This document shows, in pieces, positions 1-9,846 of a stretch of 64,000 nucleotides of DNA. Position 1 is the stretch's first letter; each line of letters opens with the position of its first letter. Below the pieces are notes generated by a model. It was not told the origin of the DNA. It made no database searches and saw only the letters and a list, made by a program, of their open reading frames with translations. The position numbers were made by a program, and so were the translations under genes. This DNA comes from Rikenellaceae bacterium (lineage in GTDB: Bacteria > Bacteroidota > Bacteroidia > Bacteroidales > Rikenellaceae): NCBI GenBank assembly GCA_015059925.1, contig SUZL01000002.1, positions 186,001 through 250,000 of the forward strand, written 5' to 3'.

Positions 1-220
1 AGTTAGTAAACACCCACCACGCAATACGCACGATAAGCAAAAGACCATACAGCAGGCAGGTGGTAACGATGACGTAACCGATCTGCGTGAAGATCTCGTA
101 CCACGGCGTTGAGAACTTGATGATGGCAGCCCAATTTACTATGTTGGCCACAACGAAGCACGCGAGCAGGATGTAGAGCTCACGACGTTTGGTGGCAGCC
201 GAAATAATGGTATCCTTCAT
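1..220 (-). CDS. Small membrane protein, 3' end missing
   Basis: An open frame runs leftward from the ATG at 220 to the window edge, giving 73 residues without a stop. It begins MKDTIISAATKRRELYILL and carries two hydrophobic segments (about residues 15-33 and 48-70), so it is probably an inner-membrane protein. It starts 21 bp after the kdsD stop on the same strand and is likely the last visible gene of the lon-kds operon. I do not recognise a family. The position suggests an envelope role, which is inference only. Confidence 0.6.
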   Translation of the reverse strand, partial: MKDTIISAATKRRELYILLACFVVANIVNWAAIIKFSTPWYEIFTQIGYVIVTTCLLYGLLLIVRIAWWVFTN

Positions 221-241
221 AATTTTTGGTGCGGGAATATG

Positions 242-1216
242 TTATAACTTTATGTCGTAAATCTGAATTACACCACGCAAGCGGCCCTCGTCGTCGGTGG
301 CAAGAAGCGAATTGACCTTGTGCTGCGTCATCATCTTCTCGGCATCGATAAGCTTGGCATTCACGTTGATACACTTGGGATTACGGCTGGCGATGTCAAT
401 AGCCTTGATGTTGAAGAACTCCGCCTGACGGCTCTCCATAGCACGGCGCAGGTCGCCATCCGTAACGATACCCTCGATTCGCTCGCCATCGCAAATCACA
501 ATCAGGCCCAGACCGCCGCTACTCATACGGTGGATCATCTCCGTAGCCGAGCAATCGGCAACAACGACGGGAAGATCACTCTGGCGCATTACGTTGCCGA
601 CGGTCATCAGCAAGCGACGGCCCAGACTTCCACCCGGGTGCAGACGGGCGAAGTCCATCGAGGTGAACTCGCGCGCCTTCATCAGCGCAACGGCCAGCGC
701 ATCGCCCATAGCGAGCTGTGCCGTTGTAGAGGTTGTGGGGGCAAGCTGCAGGATGCAGGCCTCCTCCTTAACGCCCGTATCGAGATGAATATCAGAGTTT
801 TTGGCAAGTGTAGAGTTGGGATTGCCCGTGATCGAGATCAGCACATTGCCGTTCGTGTGGATGAAGGGGACGATCTTCAGCACCTCGTCGGTCTCGCCCG
901 AGTGAGAGAGTGCCAAAATAACATCCTCGGTTGAGATCATACCCAAATCGCCGTGAAAAGCCTCGCCCGGGTGGAGAAAGAAACTCGGGGTGCCCGTGCT
1001 TGCCAACGTAGCGGCAATCTTACGGCCAACCAAGCCCGACTTACCCATTCCTGTGATGATGACCTTGCCTCGGCAGGCCAGAATACGGTCGATAGCACCG
1101 ATGAACTCGTCGCCCAGCGTGGTGGCCATAGCGCTCAACGCCTCGGCCTCCAAGCGCAGTGTGCGCGCCGCCAAATCCAATATCTCTTGTGAGGTCAAAA
1201 TACTCATATCAAACAA
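242..1216 (-). CDS. kdsD: D-arabinose 5-phosphate isomerase (KpsF/GutQ family)
   Basis: Converts ribulose 5-phosphate to arabinose 5-phosphate, the first step toward Kdo for lipopolysaccharide; cytoplasmic. The 324-residue product has an N-terminal SIS sugar-isomerase domain (IITGMGKSG near residue 53, then HPGEAFHGDLG near 82) and a C-terminal pair of CBS domains from about residue 208, the usual KdsD layout and length. Translation could start at the first ATG or at the fourth codon, also ATG. It begins 3 bp after the kdsA stop, so translation is probably coupled. The kdsA/kdsB context supports Kdo synthesis rather than gutQ-type sugar metabolism. Confidence 0.95.
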   Translation of the reverse strand: MFDMSILTSQEILDLAARTLRLEAEALSAMATTLGDEFIGAIDRILACRGKVIITGMGKSGLVGRKIAATLASTGTPSFFLHPGEAFHGDLGMISTEDVILALSHSGETDEVLKIVPFIHTNGNVLISITGNPNSTLAKNSDIHLDTGVKEEACILQLAPTTSTTAQLAMGDALAVALMKAREFTSMDFARLHPGGSLGRRLLMTVGNVMRQSDLPVVVADCSATEMIHRMSSGGLGLIVICDGERIEGIVTDGDLRRAMESRQAEFFNIKAIDIASRNPKCINVNAKLIDAEKMMTQHKVNSLLATDDEGRLRGVIQIYDIKL

Positions 1217-1219
1217 TTT

Positions 1220-1969
1220 TTACAAAAGTGAAGCAACAACTCTCTCTAACTCATCAAGTTGCAGCATATTTGGGCCATCGCTCAAAGCTGCATCGGGCGC
1301 GGGATGCACCTCGAAGAAGAAGCCGTTAGCACCGAAAGCCTTGGCAGCCTGCGCCATAGCAGGAACGAACTCGCGGTTGCCGCCCGTTTTGCCACCTGCC
1401 GCTCCGGGGCGCTGAACGCTGTGCGTACAGTCCATCACGACCGTCGGCGCGATCTTCAGCATATCGGGAATGTTGCGGAAATCGACAATTAAGTTGTTGT
1501 AGCCGAACATATTACCGCGCTCGGTGAGCCACACCTCCGCAGCACCCGACTGCGTAGCCTTCTCGTAGGGGTAGAGCATATCCTCGCCCGAGAGGAACTG
1601 CGCCTTCTTGATATTGACCGTGCGGCCCGTCTTGGCGGCAGCGACCAGAAGATCGGTCTGGCGGCAGAGGAAGGCGGGAATCTGGATTACGTCGATAACC
1701 TCGCCCGCAGGGGCTGCCTGCCACGCCTCGTGGATGTCGGTGCAGAGCTTAAGGCCCCACTTCGACTTTACGTCGGAGAGCATCTGAAGACCGCGATCCA
1801 ATCCCACGCCACGATACGAACGCAGTGAGGTGCGGTTAGCCTTATCGAACGAGGCTTTGAAGATAATCTCGGTGCCCAACTTTTTATTTATCTCGACCAG
1901 ACGCGCAGCAACCGTGTCGAGCAACTCGGCCGACTCGATGACACAAGGGCCAGCAACAAATTTTGTCAT
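1220..1969 (-). CDS. kdsA: 3-deoxy-8-phosphooctulonate synthase
   Basis: Condenses phosphoenolpyruvate with arabinose 5-phosphate to give Kdo 8-phosphate. The 249-residue protein is a short DAHP-synthase-type TIM barrel with AGPCVIES near the N terminus, FKASFDKANRTS near residue 37 and a late HPAPDAALSDGPN segment. The cysteine in AGPC sits where metal-dependent KdsA enzymes have their ligand; the metal-independent class, such as E. coli, has asparagine, so this is probably the metal-dependent type. It lies between kdsB and kdsD, so three consecutive Kdo genes are cotranscribed. Confidence 0.96.
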   Translation of the reverse strand: MTKFVAGPCVIESAELLDTVAARLVEINKKLGTEIIFKASFDKANRTSLRSYRGVGLDRGLQMLSDVKSKWGLKLCTDIHEAWQAAPAGEVIDVIQIPAFLCRQTDLLVAAAKTGRTVNIKKAQFLSGEDMLYPYEKATQSGAAEVWLTERGNMFGYNNLIVDFRNIPDMLKIAPTVVMDCTHSVQRPGAAGGKTGGNREFVPAMAQAAKAFGANGFFFEVHPAPDAALSDGPNMLQLDELERVVASLL

Positions 1970-1981
1970 ATCTCTATTGAA

Positions 1982-2746
1982 TTATAAATTCTGCATTTTC
2001 AAAAACTCCTCGGCACGCTCCAGATCCTCGGAAGTGTCGATACCGACGGTCTCCACATCGGAGATGCCTACGCCAATTTTATATCCATTCTCCAACCAGC
2101 GCAGCTGCTCGAGCGACTCGGCCTTCTCCAACTCTCCTGCGGGAAGCGACGTAACCTCACGCAGTACATTGGTGCGGAAGGCGTACATACCTATATGTTT
2201 ATAGAAGGTGTGCTCACGCAGCCACTGCTCGCGCTCCACACCACGAAGGTAGGGAATGACCGAACGCGAGAAGTAGATCGCACGCGAGGCGGCATCGAGA
2301 ACAACTTTCGGCGAATTGGGATTCTCCAGCGCCGCAAGGCCATCGGCCTCGGTGAAGGGTTTTACCAAAGTGGCTATGTCGGTCTGCTCGCTATCGAAGC
2401 AAGCCATAATGGCACGCAGCTGCGAGTGAGCGATGAAGGGCTCATCGCCCTGCACGTTGATTACAACATCGTACTGCTCGCCCTGCTTGCAGTAGGCCTC
2501 CCAGCAACGGTCGGTGCCGCTACGATGCTCCGTAGAGGTCATCACGCACTCGCCACCGAAGGCCTTGACAGCCTGTTCGATACGCTCATCGTCCGTTGCC
2601 ACCACGACACGCTCGACAACGCCCTTGACCTGCTCATAGACGCGCTCGATGACGGGCTTGCCACCCAGCAGAGCCAACGGCTTGGCCGGAAAACGCGTCG
2701 AGGCGTAACGCGCGGGGATGATGGCTATAAATTTCAAAGGTTTCAT
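1982..2746 (-). CDS. kdsB: CMP-Kdo synthetase (3-deoxy-manno-octulosonate cytidylyltransferase)
   Basis: Activates Kdo with CTP to CMP-Kdo before transfer to lipid A. The 254-residue nucleotidyltransferase has the N-terminal signature IPARYASTRFPAKPL, then VVATDDERI near residue 49 and NVQGDEPFI near 97. Length and motif order are those of KdsB. It starts 4 bp after the lon stop and ends 12 bp before kdsA, so it appears to share the lon transcript. Confidence 0.96.
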   Translation of the reverse strand: MKPLKFIAIIPARYASTRFPAKPLALLGGKPVIERVYEQVKGVVERVVVATDDERIEQAVKAFGGECVMTSTEHRSGTDRCWEAYCKQGEQYDVVINVQGDEPFIAHSQLRAIMACFDSEQTDIATLVKPFTEADGLAALENPNSPKVVLDAASRAIYFSRSVIPYLRGVEREQWLREHTFYKHIGMYAFRTNVLREVTSLPAGELEKAESLEQLRWLENGYKIGVGISDVETVGIDTSEDLERAEEFLKMQNL

Positions 2747-2750
2747 ATCG

Positions 2751-5174
2751 TTACTCTTTCAATGCCAGCTCCAGCACCTGCTCGATACGGCTGACGTAAT
2801 GGAACGAAAGGCCATCGACGTACTCGGCCTTGATCTCCTCGACATCCTTGCGATTCTCCTCGCAAAGGATAATCTCCTCGATACCGGCACGCTTGGCGGC
2901 CAAAATCTTCTCCTTGATACCGCCCACGGGCATCACGCGACCGCGCAAGGTCATCTCGCCCGTCATTGCGATGCGCTCCTTAATCTGGCGGCCCGTATAG
3001 GTCGAGACGATCGACGTTACCATAGTGATACCTGCCGATGGGCCATCCTTCGGAATGGCGCCCTCGGGAACGTGGATGTTGAGATTCTTCTTCTCGAAGA
3101 GCTCGGCATCGATACCCAACTCCTCGCAGTGGGCCTGCACCCACTCATAACCGATCGTGGCCGACTCCTTCATCACATCGCCCAGATTACCCGTCAGCGC
3201 CAGCGCGCCCTTGCCGGGGGTGAGGACCGACTCGATGTAGAGGATGTCGCCGCCAACGGCCGTCCACGCCAGACCCGTTACGACACCTACCATACCTGCT
3301 ATCTCGTACTCGTCGCGGCGGAACTTGGGCTTGCCGAGAATCTTCTCCAAATCTGCGGCCGAAATTTCCTGAGAGAACTCCTCCTCAAAGGCAACCTGCT
3401 TGGCACGCGCACGCGCCACCTTGGCGATATGTTTGTCGAGTGAGCGTACGCCCGACTCGCGGGTATATTCCGAAATAATCTTCTCGAGCATAGCGGGCGA
3501 AAGTTGCATCTGCTCCTCCTTCAGGCCGTGAGCCTCGCACTGCTTGCGCACCAAATGGCGCTCGGCGATCTGAATCTTATCCTCGAGGATGTAGCCCGGG
3601 ATGTTGATCATCTCCATACGATCACGCAGGGCGGGATTGATTGCACCGATGTCGTTGGCCGTGGCGATGAAGAGCACCTTCGAGAGGTCGTACTCGGCAT
3701 CGAGGTAGTTATCGTGGAAGGTAGTGTTCTGCTCGGGATCAAGCACCTCCAGCAGAGCCGACGAGGGGTCGCCGTGGTTGCTCACCGTGATCTTATCGAC
3801 CTCGTCGAGAATGATGACGGGGTTTGACGAGCCGCAACGCTTGATAGTCTGGATGATACGGCCCGGCATAGCACCGATGTAGGTGCGGCGATGGCCGCGA
3901 ATCTCCGACTCATCGTGCAGACCGCCGAGCGAGATACGGCCGAACTTACGTCCCAAAGCCGTAGCCACAGAGCGGCCGAGCGAGGTCTTACCCACACCCG
4001 GAGGGCCATAGAGGCAGAGGATAGGCGACTTCAGATCGCCCTTGAGCTTGATGACGGCCAGATGCTCCAGAATACGATCCTTGACCTCCTCCAGACCGAA
4101 GTGGTCGTCGTCGAGCTGGCGGCGGGCGCACTCCAGATCGAGGTTGTCGGTTGTAAGGTCGTTCCACGGAAGCTCCAACATAAGTTGCAGGTAGGTCATC
4201 TGCACCGAATACTCCGCAACGGCGGGATTCAGGCGCTCGACCTTAGCCAGCTCCTTCTCAAATATCTCGCCTATCTCCTTGGGCCAATTCTTCTTCTTGG
4301 CCGCCTCGCGCATCTGCTCGATCTCGGCATCGGCCGTATCGCCCAGCTCGTCCTGAATGGTGCGAAGCTGCTGCTGCAGATAGTAGTCGCGTTGCTGCTT
4401 GTCGATCTCGCGCTTGACCTTCTCCTGAATCTCGTTCTTGAGCTCGGCCATCTGCTGCTCGCGCACCAGAATCTCCAACAACTTACGGGCACGCGCCAAA
4501 AGGCCGGGGGCCTCGAGCAACGCCTGACGATCGTCGTCCGTAAAGTCCATATTCGAGCAGACGAAGTTGATAAGGCCGCGCGGAGAGTCGATGTTCTTCA
4601 ATGCGAAGACCGCCTCCTTGGGCATCGTGGGTGAGATGTTGATGATGTTGAGCGCAACCTCGCGCACCGAATCGACCAGAGCCTGAAACTCGACATTGCC
4701 ATCGTCGGGCTGCGAGTCGCGGATGGTGCGGACGGTGGCCTTAAGGTAGGGCTCCGACTGAAGGTACTCGCCCACTTCGATCTTCTCCAGACCATTCAGG
4801 ATGACGGTCAGGTTGCCGTTGGGCATCTCCAGAATCTTTATGATGCGGGCTGCCGTACCGACCTTGTGCATATCGTCGGGAGCAGGAACCTCAACTTCTG
4901 TTTCGCGCTGAAGCACAGCACCCAAAAGGCCGTGCTCGGCATTCACGTCGCGTACGAGTTTGATGCTCTTCTCGCGGCCCACCGTGATGGGGGTGATAGC
5001 TCCGGGGAAGAGAACCGACGAACGCAACGAAAGGATGGGCAACGACTCGGGCAGCGATACCTGCTCGACGATGTCGTCGCCGCTGGTTATGATGGGCACC
5101 ACCTGATGTCTGCCATCGAGCAAATCGGGCAGTGCTTCCAAATCTGTCAAATCAATATTTTTCTTCTTACTCAT
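2751..5174 (-). CDS. lon: ATP-dependent protease La
   Basis: Cytosolic AAA+ serine protease that degrades misfolded and regulatory proteins. The 807-residue product has an N-terminal LON substrate-binding domain ([13 protein letters not shown]), a coiled-coil middle, Walker [10 protein letters not shown] near residue 390, Walker [10 protein letters not shown], and a C-terminal S16 protease domain with catalytic Ser in PKDGPSAG and Lys in [10 protein letters not shown]. Length is normal. A -7 promoter motif lies 22 bp upstream of the start. It is the first gene of an apparent operon with the Kdo genes, an unusual partnership that may link stress proteolysis to LPS supply. Confidence 0.97.
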   Translation of the reverse strand: MSKKKNIDLTDLEALPDLLDGRHQVVPIITSGDDIVEQVSLPESLPILSLRSSVLFPGAITPITVGREKSIKLVRDVNAEHGLLGAVLQRETEVEVPAPDDMHKVGTAARIIKILEMPNGNLTVILNGLEKIEVGEYLQSEPYLKATVRTIRDSQPDDGNVEFQALVDSVREVALNIINISPTMPKEAVFALKNIDSPRGLINFVCSNMDFTDDDRQALLEAPGLLARARKLLEILVREQQMAELKNEIQEKVKREIDKQQRDYYLQQQLRTIQDELGDTADAEIEQMREAAKKKNWPKEIGEIFEKELAKVERLNPAVAEYSVQMTYLQLMLELPWNDLTTDNLDLECARRQLDDDHFGLEEVKDRILEHLAVIKLKGDLKSPILCLYGPPGVGKTSLGRSVATALGRKFGRISLGGLHDESEIRGHRRTYIGAMPGRIIQTIKRCGSSNPVIILDEVDKITVSNHGDPSSALLEVLDPEQNTTFHDNYLDAEYDLSKVLFIATANDIGAINPALRDRMEMINIPGYILEDKIQIAERHLVRKQCEAHGLKEEQMQLSPAMLEKIISEYTRESGVRSLDKHIAKVARARAKQVAFEEEFSQEISAADLEKILGKPKFRRDEYEIAGMVGVVTGLAWTAVGGDILYIESVLTPGKGALALTGNLGDVMKESATIGYEWVQAHCEELGIDAELFEKKNLNIHVPEGAIPKDGPSAGITMVTSIVSTYTGRQIKERIAMTGEMTLRGRVMPVGGIKEKILAAKRAGIEEIILCEENRKDVEEIKAEYVDGLSFHYVSRIEQVLELALKE

Positions 5175-5195
5175 ATTTACACTATTTCACGATTG

Positions 5196-5203
5196 CAAAT
5201 GTA
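5196..5203 (-). promoter_or_regulatory. -7 promoter element of lon-kds operon
   Basis: The minus strand reads TACATTTG here, matching the Bacteroidota -7 consensus TAnnTTTG. Transcription would start near 5189, about 15 nt before the lon ATG at 5174. Confidence 0.6.
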
Positions 5204-5420
5204 ATAATTTTTAGCCATACATCACACCACTTTTAACAGATTGTTGATAATTAATCACGCGCGTGAGTATTTCCGAAGCATTTTAGCCCCAATCGTAACA
5301 ATCAAAAAGCGGGCATTTCGGGGATCAAATTATATATTTTTTCGATAGACTTTTTTTCGCCGCAAATGGGCTTCTGCAAGGATTATTCTTTGGAGAAGGC
5401 AAGGGCTCGGAATGATTTTT
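5204..5420. other. Non-coding stretch upstream of the nhaD promoter
   Basis: Together with the repeats and promoter that follow, this forms the only gap longer than 300 bp (5175-5545). It is AT-rich and holds a short perfect palindrome, CACGCGCGTG, near 5258-5267. An open frame running from 5366 into nhaD is judged not to be coding. I see no RNA gene or mobile element. Confidence 0.4.
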
Positions 5421-5480
5421 GGAACGTATGTGTTATTTTTTCTGTTATTTGGAACGTATGTGTTATTTTTTCTGTTATTT
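5421..5480. repeat. Perfect 30-bp tandem duplication
   Basis: Two identical 30-bp units (5421-5450 and 5451-5480), each beginning GGAACGTATG and ending CTGTTATTT, lie directly head to tail. They end about 27 bp before the -7 element of the downstream antiporter gene, so they occupy the position of upstream regulator sites. Confidence 0.9.
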
Positions 5481-5507
5481 CAATAACGCAAAATTCATTT
5501 TTTTTAG

Positions 5508-5516
5508 TACTTTTGC
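5508..5516 (+). promoter_or_regulatory. -7 promoter element of nhaD
   Basis: TACTTTTGC matches TAnnTTTG. The expected transcription start near 5522 lies before the ATG at 5546 but after the upstream in-frame ATG at 5366. This favours the shorter protein. Confidence 0.6.
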
Positions 5517-5545
5517 GACGGGAAATAAAAACGATTGATACATTT

Positions 5546-6847
5546 ATGCACGAAATTGAACTTTGGGCTCTGATTCCATTCGCTCTGATGTTGGGAAGCA
5601 TTGCCGTTCTGCCGCTGGTGGCCGAGCACTGGTGGGAGAATAATCTGCACAAGCTATATGTGGCGTTGGGCTTGGCTCTGCCGGCAAGTATCTACTTGGT
5701 AGCTAACGATATGGGCAGCAACCTCGAACACCAGATGTTGTACGACTATGTGCCCTTCATCATTCTGCTCGGAGCGCTCTTCGTTGTAACGGGCGGAATA
5801 CACATCAAGGGCGATATTCAGGCTCGTCCGATCAACAACACGATCATTATGACAATCGGCTACCTGCTGGCCTCATTCATCGGTACAACGGGCGCCGCAA
5901 TGCTTATGATACGTCTTCTGCTGGAGGTAAATCAGCAACGCCGATACAAAACGCACACCATACTCTTCTTCATAGCACTGGTGGCAAACTGTGGCGGAAT
6001 CCTAACGCCGCTGGGCGATCCACCGCTCTTTTTGCTCTATCTGCGCGGAGCGGAGTTCACCTGGTTTATGGGGCTGATGCCCGAGTGGTTGTTTGTGGGT
6101 GTGGTGCTGATTGCGCTCTATTTTGTAATTGACTATTACATCTACTATCGCAAGGAGGAGACGGTAAGCATTATGGCCGACGTACACGAGAAGTCGCCGA
6201 TCACCATCACAGGAAAGATTAATATCATATATCTCGTAGGAATCATCCTCGCGGTGTCGTTCCTCAACCCCACCTATATCCCCGATATGGCCGACCACCA
6301 CGCGCCGCTGTATGTGCGTTTTCTGCGCGAGATCGTGCTGGTGGTGATTTGTGCGCTCTCGTGGCTGACTACGGCCAAGCGCATACGCAAGGATAATAAG
6401 TTCTCGTGGGAGCCGATACTCGAGGTGGCATACGTCTTTATCGGCATCTTCGCCACGATGACACCCGCGCTGATCTACCTCAACGCCCACGCCGCCGAGT
6501 TGGGCCTCACCAAGCCGTGGCAGTTCTTCTACTCGTCGGGAATCCTCTCGGCCTTCCTCGACAACTCACCTACGGCTGTGGCATTCCACACCGTAGCTCA
6601 GGGCCTGCCCGTAGCGGCTGGTGCTACATTGGAGGCGGGAATCGACGTGATGTTGCTGCGCGCCATTGCGCTCGGATCGGTATTTTTCGGTGCGATGACC
6701 TACATCGGCAACGGCCCCAACTTTATGGTCAAGGCGATAGCCGAGCAGGCGGGTGTGAATATGCCAAGTTTCTTCGGCTATATGGCGAAGTTTTCGATAG
6801 TGATACTGCTGCCGATCTATATCGTTACGCAGCTTATATTCCTGTAA
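5546..6847 (+). CDS. nhaD: Na+/H+ antiporter, NhaD type (ion transporter superfamily)
   Basis: Integral inner-membrane protein of 433 residues with about 11-13 hydrophobic segments, probably exchanging Na+ for H+. The segments around [19 protein letters not shown] (mid-protein) and [17 protein letters not shown] are typical of the NhaD/ArsB/CitM superfamily, where conserved Asp/Pro/Thr residues bind ions. The frame is open 60 codons further upstream, but that extension encodes the tandem repeat and precedes the promoter, so I start at MHEIELWAL. It is a single-gene unit closed by a strong terminator. Confidence 0.87.
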   Translation: MHEIELWALIPFALMLGSIAVLPLVAEHWWENNLHKLYVALGLALPASIYLVANDMGSNLEHQMLYDYVPFIILLGALFVVTGGIHIKGDIQARPINNTIIMTIGYLLASFIGTTGAAMLMIRLLLEVNQQRRYKTHTILFFIALVANCGGILTPLGDPPLFLLYLRGAEFTWFMGLMPEWLFVGVVLIALYFVIDYYIYYRKEETVSIMADVHEKSPITITGKINIIYLVGIILAVSFLNPTYIPDMADHHAPLYVRFLREIVLVVICALSWLTTAKRIRKDNKFSWEPILEVAYVFIGIFATMTPALIYLNAHAAELGLTKPWQFFYSSGILSAFLDNSPTAVAFHTVAQGLPVAAGATLEAGIDVMLLRAIALGSVFFGAMTYIGNGPNFMVKAIAEQAGVNMPSFFGYMAKFSIVILLPIYIVTQLIFL

Positions 6848-6872
6848 GAGGAAGATTGATACAAAATTTATG

Positions 6873-6902
6873 GCCATCGGTGCAAACCGATGGCTTTTTT
6901 TG
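6873..6902 (+). terminator. Rho-independent terminator after nhaD
   Basis: A perfect 9-bp stem (6873-6881 with 6886-6894) with a GCAA loop is followed by a run of Ts. Confidence 0.9.
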
Positions 6903-6932
6903 TTCCTTTTCGTTTTTTTATTCGTATATTTG
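6899..6932 (+). promoter_or_regulatory. valS promoter (-33 TTTG and -7 TATATTTG)
   Basis: TATATTTG at 6925-6932 matches the Bacteroidota -7 element. TTTG at 6899-6902, 22 bp upstream, could serve as -33, overlapping the T-run of the preceding terminator. The predicted start near 6938 leaves a leader of about 55 nt. Confidence 0.6.
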
Positions 6933-6992
6933 TCGGTTGTACGCGCACGCTGGCGCGCAAAAGCGAAAATTAACAAACAAAATCGAAATATT

Positions 6993-9617
6993 ATGGTAGC
7001 TGACAAGTACACACCACAAGACATCGAGTCGAAGTGGTATGAGTATTGGATCGACAACAAACTCTTTCACTCGGAGCCCGATGCTCGCGAGCCCTACACA
7101 ATAGTTATTCCGCCCCCCAACGTGACGGGTATGCTGCATATGGGCCATATGCTCAACAATACGTTGCAGGACGTGCTGATGCGTCGCGCACGTCAGGCCG
7201 GCAAGAATGCCTGCTGGGTGCCGGGTACCGACCACGCCTCGATTGCTACCGAGGCAAAGGTTGTGGCGAAGCTGGCAGCCGAGGGTATCAACAAGGCTGA
7301 CCTCACGCGCGAGGAGTTCCTCGCCCACGCTTGGGAGTGGAAGGAGAAGCACGGTGGCATCATCCTCAAGCAGTTGCGCAAGCTGGGTGCTTCGTGCGAC
7401 TGGGATCGCACCTGTTTTACGATGGACGAGGCTCGCACGGAGAGCGTCATCAAGGTTTTCTGCGACCTCTACGACAAGGGCAAGATCTATCGCGGCGTAA
7501 GAATGGTAAACTGGGATCCCTCGGCAAAGACCGCGCTCTCGGACGAGGAGGTGATCTACAAGGAGTCGCAGGGTAAGCTCTACTACCTGCGTTATATGGT
7601 CGAGGGTACGGATCGCTACTTGGTTGTGGCAACGACACGTCCCGAGACGATTCTGGGCGATACGGCCGTATGCCTTAACCCCAATGACGAGCGCTACAAG
7701 GATATTCCCGAGGGTGCGCGAGTTATCGTGCCGCTGGTAGGCCGTTCGGTGCCCATCATCCGCGACGAGTATGTCGATATTGAGTTCGGTACGGGTGCGC
7801 TGAAGGTTACTCCCGCACACGACGTGAATGACTATATGCTGGGCGAGAAGTATGCGCTCGAGACCATCGACATCTTCAACGACGACGGTACGATCAACGA
7901 CAAGGTGGGTATGTACGTCGGTATGGATCGCTTTGAGTGCCGCAAGGTTATCGAGGGCGATTTGCAGGCGGCTGGCCTGATGGAGAAGGTCGAGGCTTAC
8001 ACCAACAACGTGGGTTATTCGGAGCGTACGGGCGTGGCCATCGAGCCTAAATTGTCGATGCAGTGGTTCCTCTCGATGAAGGAGATTGCCGAGCCCGCAA
8101 CGAAGGCCGTGCTGGAGGATTCGATCAAGTTCATCCCCGCAAAATACAAGAACACCTACCGCCACTGGATGGAGAACATCAAGGATTGGTGTATCTCGCG
8201 TCAGCTGTGGTGGGGACAGCGTATTCCCGCTTACTACCTGCCCAAGGGTGGTTATGTCATAGCACCCACGGCTGAGGAGGCACTCGTAAAGGCCCGCGAG
8301 AAGGCGCAGGATGAGACGCTCGAACTGAGCGATCTGCGTCAGGATGAGGATGTGCTGGATACTTGGTTCTCATCGTGGTTGTGGCCCATCTCTGTTTTCG
8401 ACGGCATTCGCAACCCCGACAACGAGGAGATCAAATACTACTACCCCACGTCGGATCTTATCACCGGTCCCGATATTATCTTCTTCTGGGTGGCTCGTAT
8501 GATTATGGCCGGATATGAGTATCGCGGCGACAAGCCCTTCGGAAATGTATATTTCACCGGTATCGTGCGCGACAAGCTGGGCCGCAAGATGTCGAAGCAG
8601 TTGGGTAACTCACCCGATCCGCTCGATCTGATTGCACAGTATGGTGCTGACGGTATGCGCGTGGCGATGATGCTCTCGTCGTCGGCAGGAAATGACGTGA
8701 TGTTCGACGAGGCACTCTGCGAGCAGGGCCGTAACTTCGGCAACAAGATTTGGAATGCCTACCGTCTGATCTCGATGTGGCAGGTGGACGAGAAGGCCGA
8801 GCAGTCGGAGAACAACCGCCTCTCGGTTGAGTGGTTCGGCCACACGCTCTCGAAGGCCGTAGCGGAGATTAACGATCTGTTCGCTTCGTACCGCATCTCA
8901 GAGGCGTTTATGCGTATCTACAAACTCTTCTGGGACGACTTCAGCGGCTGGTATCTGGAGATGGTGAAGCCTGCCTACCAGCAGCCTACCGACAAGACTA
9001 CGATGGAGGCTACGCGCCACTACTTCGATCTGCTGATGCGCCTGATTCATCCCTTTATGCCATTCGTAACAGAGGAGATTTGGCAGGATCTGGCACCTCG
9101 CGCCGAGGGCGAGTCGATTATGTACGCTCCGATGCCTGTGGCTGAACAGGTTGATGAGGCTCTGCTGGCTCGTTTTACGCTCGCTATGGAGGTTATCTCG
9201 GGTGTTCGTAACGTGCGCAAGCAGAAGAACATCGCGCAGAAAAACACGCTGCAGCTCAACGTCATCGAGGATGAGAACTACCCCAAGGAGTATGCTCCCG
9301 TCATTGCGAAGATGTGTAATCTGGAGACTATCACCTCAATCGAGGAGAAGGATCCGACGGCCGACGCATTCATCGTCAAGACCACGCAGTACTTCATCCC
9401 GATGGGCGACCAGATCGACGTCGAGGCCGAGATGAAGAAGCTCACCGAGGAGCTCACCTACCTCGAGGGATTCTTGGGTAGCGTAATGAAGAAGCTCTCG
9501 AACGAGCGTTTCGTTCAATCCGCTCCCGAGAAGGTTGTTGCCAACGAGCGCGCCAAGAAGGCCGATGCCGAGGCAAAGATTGCGGCCATCAAGGAGCGTA
9601 TGGCTGCGCTGAAATAG
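6993..9617 (+). CDS. valS: Valyl-tRNA synthetase
   Basis: Class I aminoacyl-tRNA synthetase charging tRNA-Val. The 874-residue protein has the HIGH-type motif HMGH in [13 protein letters not shown] (about residue 40-52), an editing (CP1) domain in the first half, the KMSKS-type motif as KMSKQLGNS in the second half, an anticodon-binding domain, and a C-terminal coiled coil (about 810-874) that contacts tRNA in ValRS. The frame is open 41 codons upstream, but those codons precede or span the promoter and encode a hydrophobic, non-family peptide. I therefore start at [10 protein letters not shown]. Confidence 0.97.
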   Translation: MVADKYTPQDIESKWYEYWIDNKLFHSEPDAREPYTIVIPPPNVTGMLHMGHMLNNTLQDVLMRRARQAGKNACWVPGTDHASIATEAKVVAKLAAEGINKADLTREEFLAHAWEWKEKHGGIILKQLRKLGASCDWDRTCFTMDEARTESVIKVFCDLYDKGKIYRGVRMVNWDPSAKTALSDEEVIYKESQGKLYYLRYMVEGTDRYLVVATTRPETILGDTAVCLNPNDERYKDIPEGARVIVPLVGRSVPIIRDEYVDIEFGTGALKVTPAHDVNDYMLGEKYALETIDIFNDDGTINDKVGMYVGMDRFECRKVIEGDLQAAGLMEKVEAYTNNVGYSERTGVAIEPKLSMQWFLSMKEIAEPATKAVLEDSIKFIPAKYKNTYRHWMENIKDWCISRQLWWGQRIPAYYLPKGGYVIAPTAEEALVKAREKAQDETLELSDLRQDEDVLDTWFSSWLWPISVFDGIRNPDNEEIKYYYPTSDLITGPDIIFFWVARMIMAGYEYRGDKPFGNVYFTGIVRDKLGRKMSKQLGNSPDPLDLIAQYGADGMRVAMMLSSSAGNDVMFDEALCEQGRNFGNKIWNAYRLISMWQVDEKAEQSENNRLSVEWFGHTLSKAVAEINDLFASYRISEAFMRIYKLFWDDFSGWYLEMVKPAYQQPTDKTTMEATRHYFDLLMRLIHPFMPFVTEEIWQDLAPRAEGESIMYAPMPVAEQVDEALLARFTLAMEVISGVRNVRKQKNIAQKNTLQLNVIEDENYPKEYAPVIAKMCNLETITSIEEKDPTADAFIVKTTQYFIPMGDQIDVEAEMKKLTEELTYLEGFLGSVMKKLSNERFVQSAPEKVVANERAKKADAEAKIAAIKERMAALK

Positions 9618-9631
9618 TTTTTCTTTAATAT

Positions 9632-9676
9632 CATCGTACCCGTGAACCAGCGAAAGGTGGCGGGTGCGATGTTTTT
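9632..9676 (+). terminator. Rho-independent terminator after valS
   Basis: An 11-bp stem (9632-9642 with 9661-9671, one G-T wobble) is followed by TTTTT. The 18-nt loop can form a small inner hairpin. Confidence 0.8.
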
Positions 9677-9682
9677 ATTTAT

Positions 9683-9846
9683 ATCTCACAAGCTTTGGTC
9701 CTCCGACAATGGAGTCGCTTGCGACGACCAAAGCCCCTGCCTGAGGCGGGGGTGCGGGGGTGCGGGGGTGGTCAGATTTGTAAATGCGGCCATCGGCCGC
9801 AAAGTATGCCTAATGTTGTGAGATTAGCAACTTATAACGATTGACT
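9683..9846 (+). ncRNA. Structured leader upstream of rnhA; shares an element with the der leader
   Basis: A 9-bp inverted repeat (ATCTCACAA 9683-9691, TTGTGAGAT 9816-9824) encloses the region. Inside is a possible three-way junction: a 9-bp stem 9692-9700/9726-9734 around CTCC/GGAG and GTCGC/GCGAC hairpins. A G-rich stretch with two GTGCGGGG repeats follows. Then comes a 7-bp hairpin, TGCGGCC-ATC-GGCCGCA (9785-9801). The hairpin, its flanks (GGGGTGG, TGTAA, GTAnGCC, AGCAAC) and spacing recur before der at 54588-54655. It could be a cis-acting RNA or a dispersed repeat; function is unknown. Confidence 0.5.

Noticed and set aside
5366..5545. 60-codon N-terminal extension of nhaD
   Set aside because: It encodes the tandem DNA repeat, lies upstream of the -7 element and has no family resemblance; the conserved N terminus starts at 5546.
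6870..6992. 41-codon extension of valS
   Set aside because: It covers a terminator and the promoter; the family N terminus starts at 6993.
6918..8165. 415-residue open frame opposite valS
   Set aside because: Antisense to a highly conserved gene; composition is typical of a shadow frame.
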